Source of the DNA: Escallonia rubra
Taxonomy: Eukaryota > Streptophyta > Magnoliopsida > Escalloniales > Escalloniaceae
DNA length: 64,000 bases
Assembly (NCBI GenBank): GCA_033065855.1
Contig: JAVXUO010003001.1
Location: 868,001-932,000, forward strand
Reading direction: 5' to 3'
Made by a program: the position numbers and the translations under genes. Under the pieces are notes generated by a model. The model saw nothing but the letters and a program-made list of their open reading frames with translations. It searched no databases and was not told where the DNA came from. The stretch's first letter is position 1, and each line of letters begins with the position of its first letter. Shown here piece by piece: positions 62,101 through 64,000 of this stretch.

Positions 62101-64000
62101 TCTTGTGGGGTAGAATGGGAAACTAATTATGACTCATCCTAAATAAGCGCGCAAGTCAAACACGATCAATTAATTGGGGACGGAAGGAGTATATAAGAGA
62201 TTGCAGCTGAGGACGTAAAACTGGAAAAAGAAAAAACAGAATAGAAAGCTTTTACCCTTTGTTGTTGTTTAAGAAGCAGCTTCATATTCCTACATTCATA
62301 GTTATCACCTCTCTGCCAAGGGATCCCAAGAGTGCCATCGCCGCAACTGCAAGGCCGATTTAGTAAGGCTTGGATGTAGTGAACCCCAATTCCTTTAAAA
62401 TTAGAGGGATGAAGAGTAGCAGCATTATAGGCAAGTGACACTGGTACATGACTAAAAGGAGCAAAATGCCAACGAAGGGAAACTTGAGCTCTGAGTCTCA
62501 AGATGATGTCATACCTGGGACATCCACAACTAATATGTGAAGGCAGAAATGCTACAGATGCATTTATATTAATTCATATCCGATATATAAAAAAAGTTCA
62601 AATTGGAGAAACTTGACAAAGAAAAGGATGGTATCACGAAATATATCATACATGTAATAGAAACACACAACAAAGAGAGAAGATTTTCCTAAGACAGTAT
62701 GCAATTTGAGAATTTTTGGTCGTCCAAATAACTCTTCTACTGGATACATATAGACTAAAAATACTCGCTACAAATTTCCTTACAAGCAAAACTCAAACAC
62801 TACATTCAGTAATGTTTTTACGCATGTAAATAATCAAAATTAATCTTCAAGGTGGACGGACCATATGATACACCAGTGAGATAATTATATCTCAACAGAA
62901 GCTGCATGCCTCTTCTCTTAATTAGAAACCACACTTCATTTTTAAAAGAAACAGGGAGAAGAAAGGTGCAGACGGGGCTTCCAGTGGTCATTTTTCCAAC
63001 CACTAGACTATTGGAAGGGCCAGCTGAACATCCAGACCTAATGAAAGAGTCCAAAAAGGTGCATATATTGAAAGGAAACTGGTTCTTTCTCGCGAATTTA
63101 ATACAACTTCAAACATTGGGATTAAAAAATACTTATCTAACTCTGAAATTTTGCGAGTATCCAACATTGCAGTAATAAGCAAACTCCAAAAAAAAGAGTT
63201 AATAGTATTTGGTGGCTGACTACTCATTCTCTTCCAAGAAAATTTTGATAAACCACGTACATGTATACATCTGAAAGCTTAGTTGTGAAGCTTAACCATG
63301 TATCTACTTTGCCTCAAGATGTAAAATGATTCAACTTCTTTGCAGCTTCTATAGGAAAATGCAAGCATTATCTTCATTGTAGTTCAAGGTCTATATATTG
63401 GTAATCGAGGCTTTACTAGCTAAAATAGGTTATGCTTACCAAACAGAAAATGGGAGGTTACAGTTTAACTGCACATGATGGTAGGTTTCATAAGGTTTTA
63501 TGAAGAGATGAGACTAAAAATACAGATCAAGTATAGAATCTCACCTGATCCAGCAATTTCTGCAAACATCCGGATCACATTCTCTATCTGCAGCAAAGCA
63601 TGGACATTGACGACTTCTACACTGACTTTTGGCGCAATGACAGCCTCTAAATCGATTTTTGCAACTCCTTGGACATCTGTATAAGAACATAATAAAGATA
63701 TCAAACAGCATGCAGATTCCAGATTCTATGGTAAATGAAGATCAGCAACTGCTTGGGCCTGGATGCTCCCCGAAAAAAGAGGAAAAACATTATAGAAAGA
63801 AAATGAAACAAGGAAGAAATATAGGAGCTGTAATGGGGATCAAAATAGAATTCCTAGAGTTTAGCTAACTGAGGGAGAAGGACTAAAGGAAGAGAAGGAG
63901 TCAAGTCACAGATGTAAACGACTTACCCACAGTACTTCTCACAGCACGTGCCATTAACAAGGCAAGGACACTCCTTTCCACATGCAGTTTGACACCCGCA
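59115..64000 (-). CDS. CLF: Polycomb SET-domain H3K27 methyltransferase, CURLY LEAF type (C-terminal part, gene continues beyond the window)
   Basis: Seven exons on the minus strand: 63927-64000, 63545-63676, 62256-62346, 59751-59798, 59553-59681, 59390-59467 and 59115-59306. They join in frame to the last 247 residues and stop. First comes the Cys-rich CXC/pre-SET region ([20 protein letters not shown] … [20 protein letters not shown]), then the SET domain ([42 protein letters not shown] with the NHS cofactor motif, and [16 protein letters not shown]). The basic tail [20 protein letters not shown] ending KKIA is CLF-like rather than SWN-like. E(z)-class proteins are the catalytic subunit of PRC2, which trimethylates H3K27 to silence genes such as floral regulators. 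The intron after 59553 begins GC instead of GT. A 2.46-kb intron (59799-62255) holds two transposons. Confidence 0.95.
60372..61375. mobile_element. hAT-type non-autonomous element in a CLF intron
   Basis: Begins CAGTGGCGGAGCCAG and ends TGGCTCCGCCCCTG, flanked by the perfect 8-bp duplication ACTCCAGG (60364-60371 and 61376-61383). The left 100 bp (TTTTTTTATAAGTA, ACACACAAAAACAGAGTGCA) and right 60 bp (TCAAAATCTGAGGGGG, CCTCGTACAAGC) match the element at 1810-3219. The middle is different: C-rich and (CT)n stretches resembling a plant 5' leader. No transposase. Confidence 0.9.
61821..61863. repeat. Perfect 18-bp inverted repeat in the CLF intron
   Basis: TTTCTCATACATTAATTA, seven-base loop GCAGTGT, then the exact inverse. 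It lies 26 bp from the Stowaway element and may be a tiny MITE remnant or a stem-loop in the pre-mRNA. Confidence 0.75.
61890..62189. mobile_element. Stowaway-type (Tc1/mariner) MITE in the CLF intron
   Basis: Ends are CTCCCTCTGTCCCTAATTAA and, inversely, TTAATTGGGGACGGAAGGAG, with the TA dinucleotide on both sides (61888-61889, 62190-62191). CTCCCTCYGTCCC with a TA duplication is the Stowaway signature. At 300 bp with no coding sequence it is non-autonomous. Confidence 0.92.

Overview
The window is nuclear DNA of a flowering plant, almost certainly a eudicot. Genes have many exons with GT..AG introns, the intergenic DNA is AT-rich, and plant retrotransposons, MITEs and SINEs are present. The three real genes match eudicot proteins: a CURLY LEAF-type Polycomb SET methyltransferase, a secreted PLC-like phosphodiesterase (At5g67130 type) and a small F-box/LRR protein (At5g67140 type). 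The species cannot be named from the sequence.

Left part (1-10.7 kb) is nested, decayed transposons: a possible Helitron 3' end near 950-977; a non-autonomous hAT element (1810-3219, 8-bp target duplication); a LINE endonuclease/reverse-transcriptase fragment (about 3480-5935) cut at its 3' end by an LTR (5936-6364); and the 3' part of a Tat-like Ty3/gypsy element. That element's LTR and polypurine tract read on the minus strand, while its extra open reading frame (7270-9283, 'putative gypsy type transposon' family) reads on the plus strand between two arrays of related 63-66-bp repeats. A SINE with long target duplications follows (10105-10375).

Middle part (about 10.7-41 kb) is one large satellite domain: a purine-rich, strand-asymmetric monomer of about 210-220 bp, head to tail, strongly diverged between neighbours but colinear between larger blocks. 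Duplications at about 0.1, 2.9, 5.7 and 12.1 kb are nested in it. Two copies of a roughly 500-bp element with 16-bp inverted termini mark the 12-kb blocks, and a MULE-like element with long inverted repeats and a 10-bp target duplication (37872-39233) lies near its right end.

Right part (41-64 kb) is genic. The F-box gene is present twice in direct orientation: an intact five-exon copy (47893-50568, 229 aa) and an upstream broken copy (exons 1-2 at 41953-42297) whose exon 3 start is fused to a Ty1/copia reverse-transcriptase relic. A solo LTR lies between them. The intact F-box gene converges on the complete eight-exon PLC-like gene (minus strand, 53501-56383, 428 aa). Upstream of that, on the same strand, are the last seven exons of the CLF-type gene (59115 to beyond 64000), whose 2.46-kb intron holds a second member of the hAT family, a Stowaway MITE and a perfect 18-bp hairpin. 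The three genes are unrelated in pathway: chromatin repression, cell-surface lipid or phosphodiester chemistry, and ubiquitin-ligase substrate selection.
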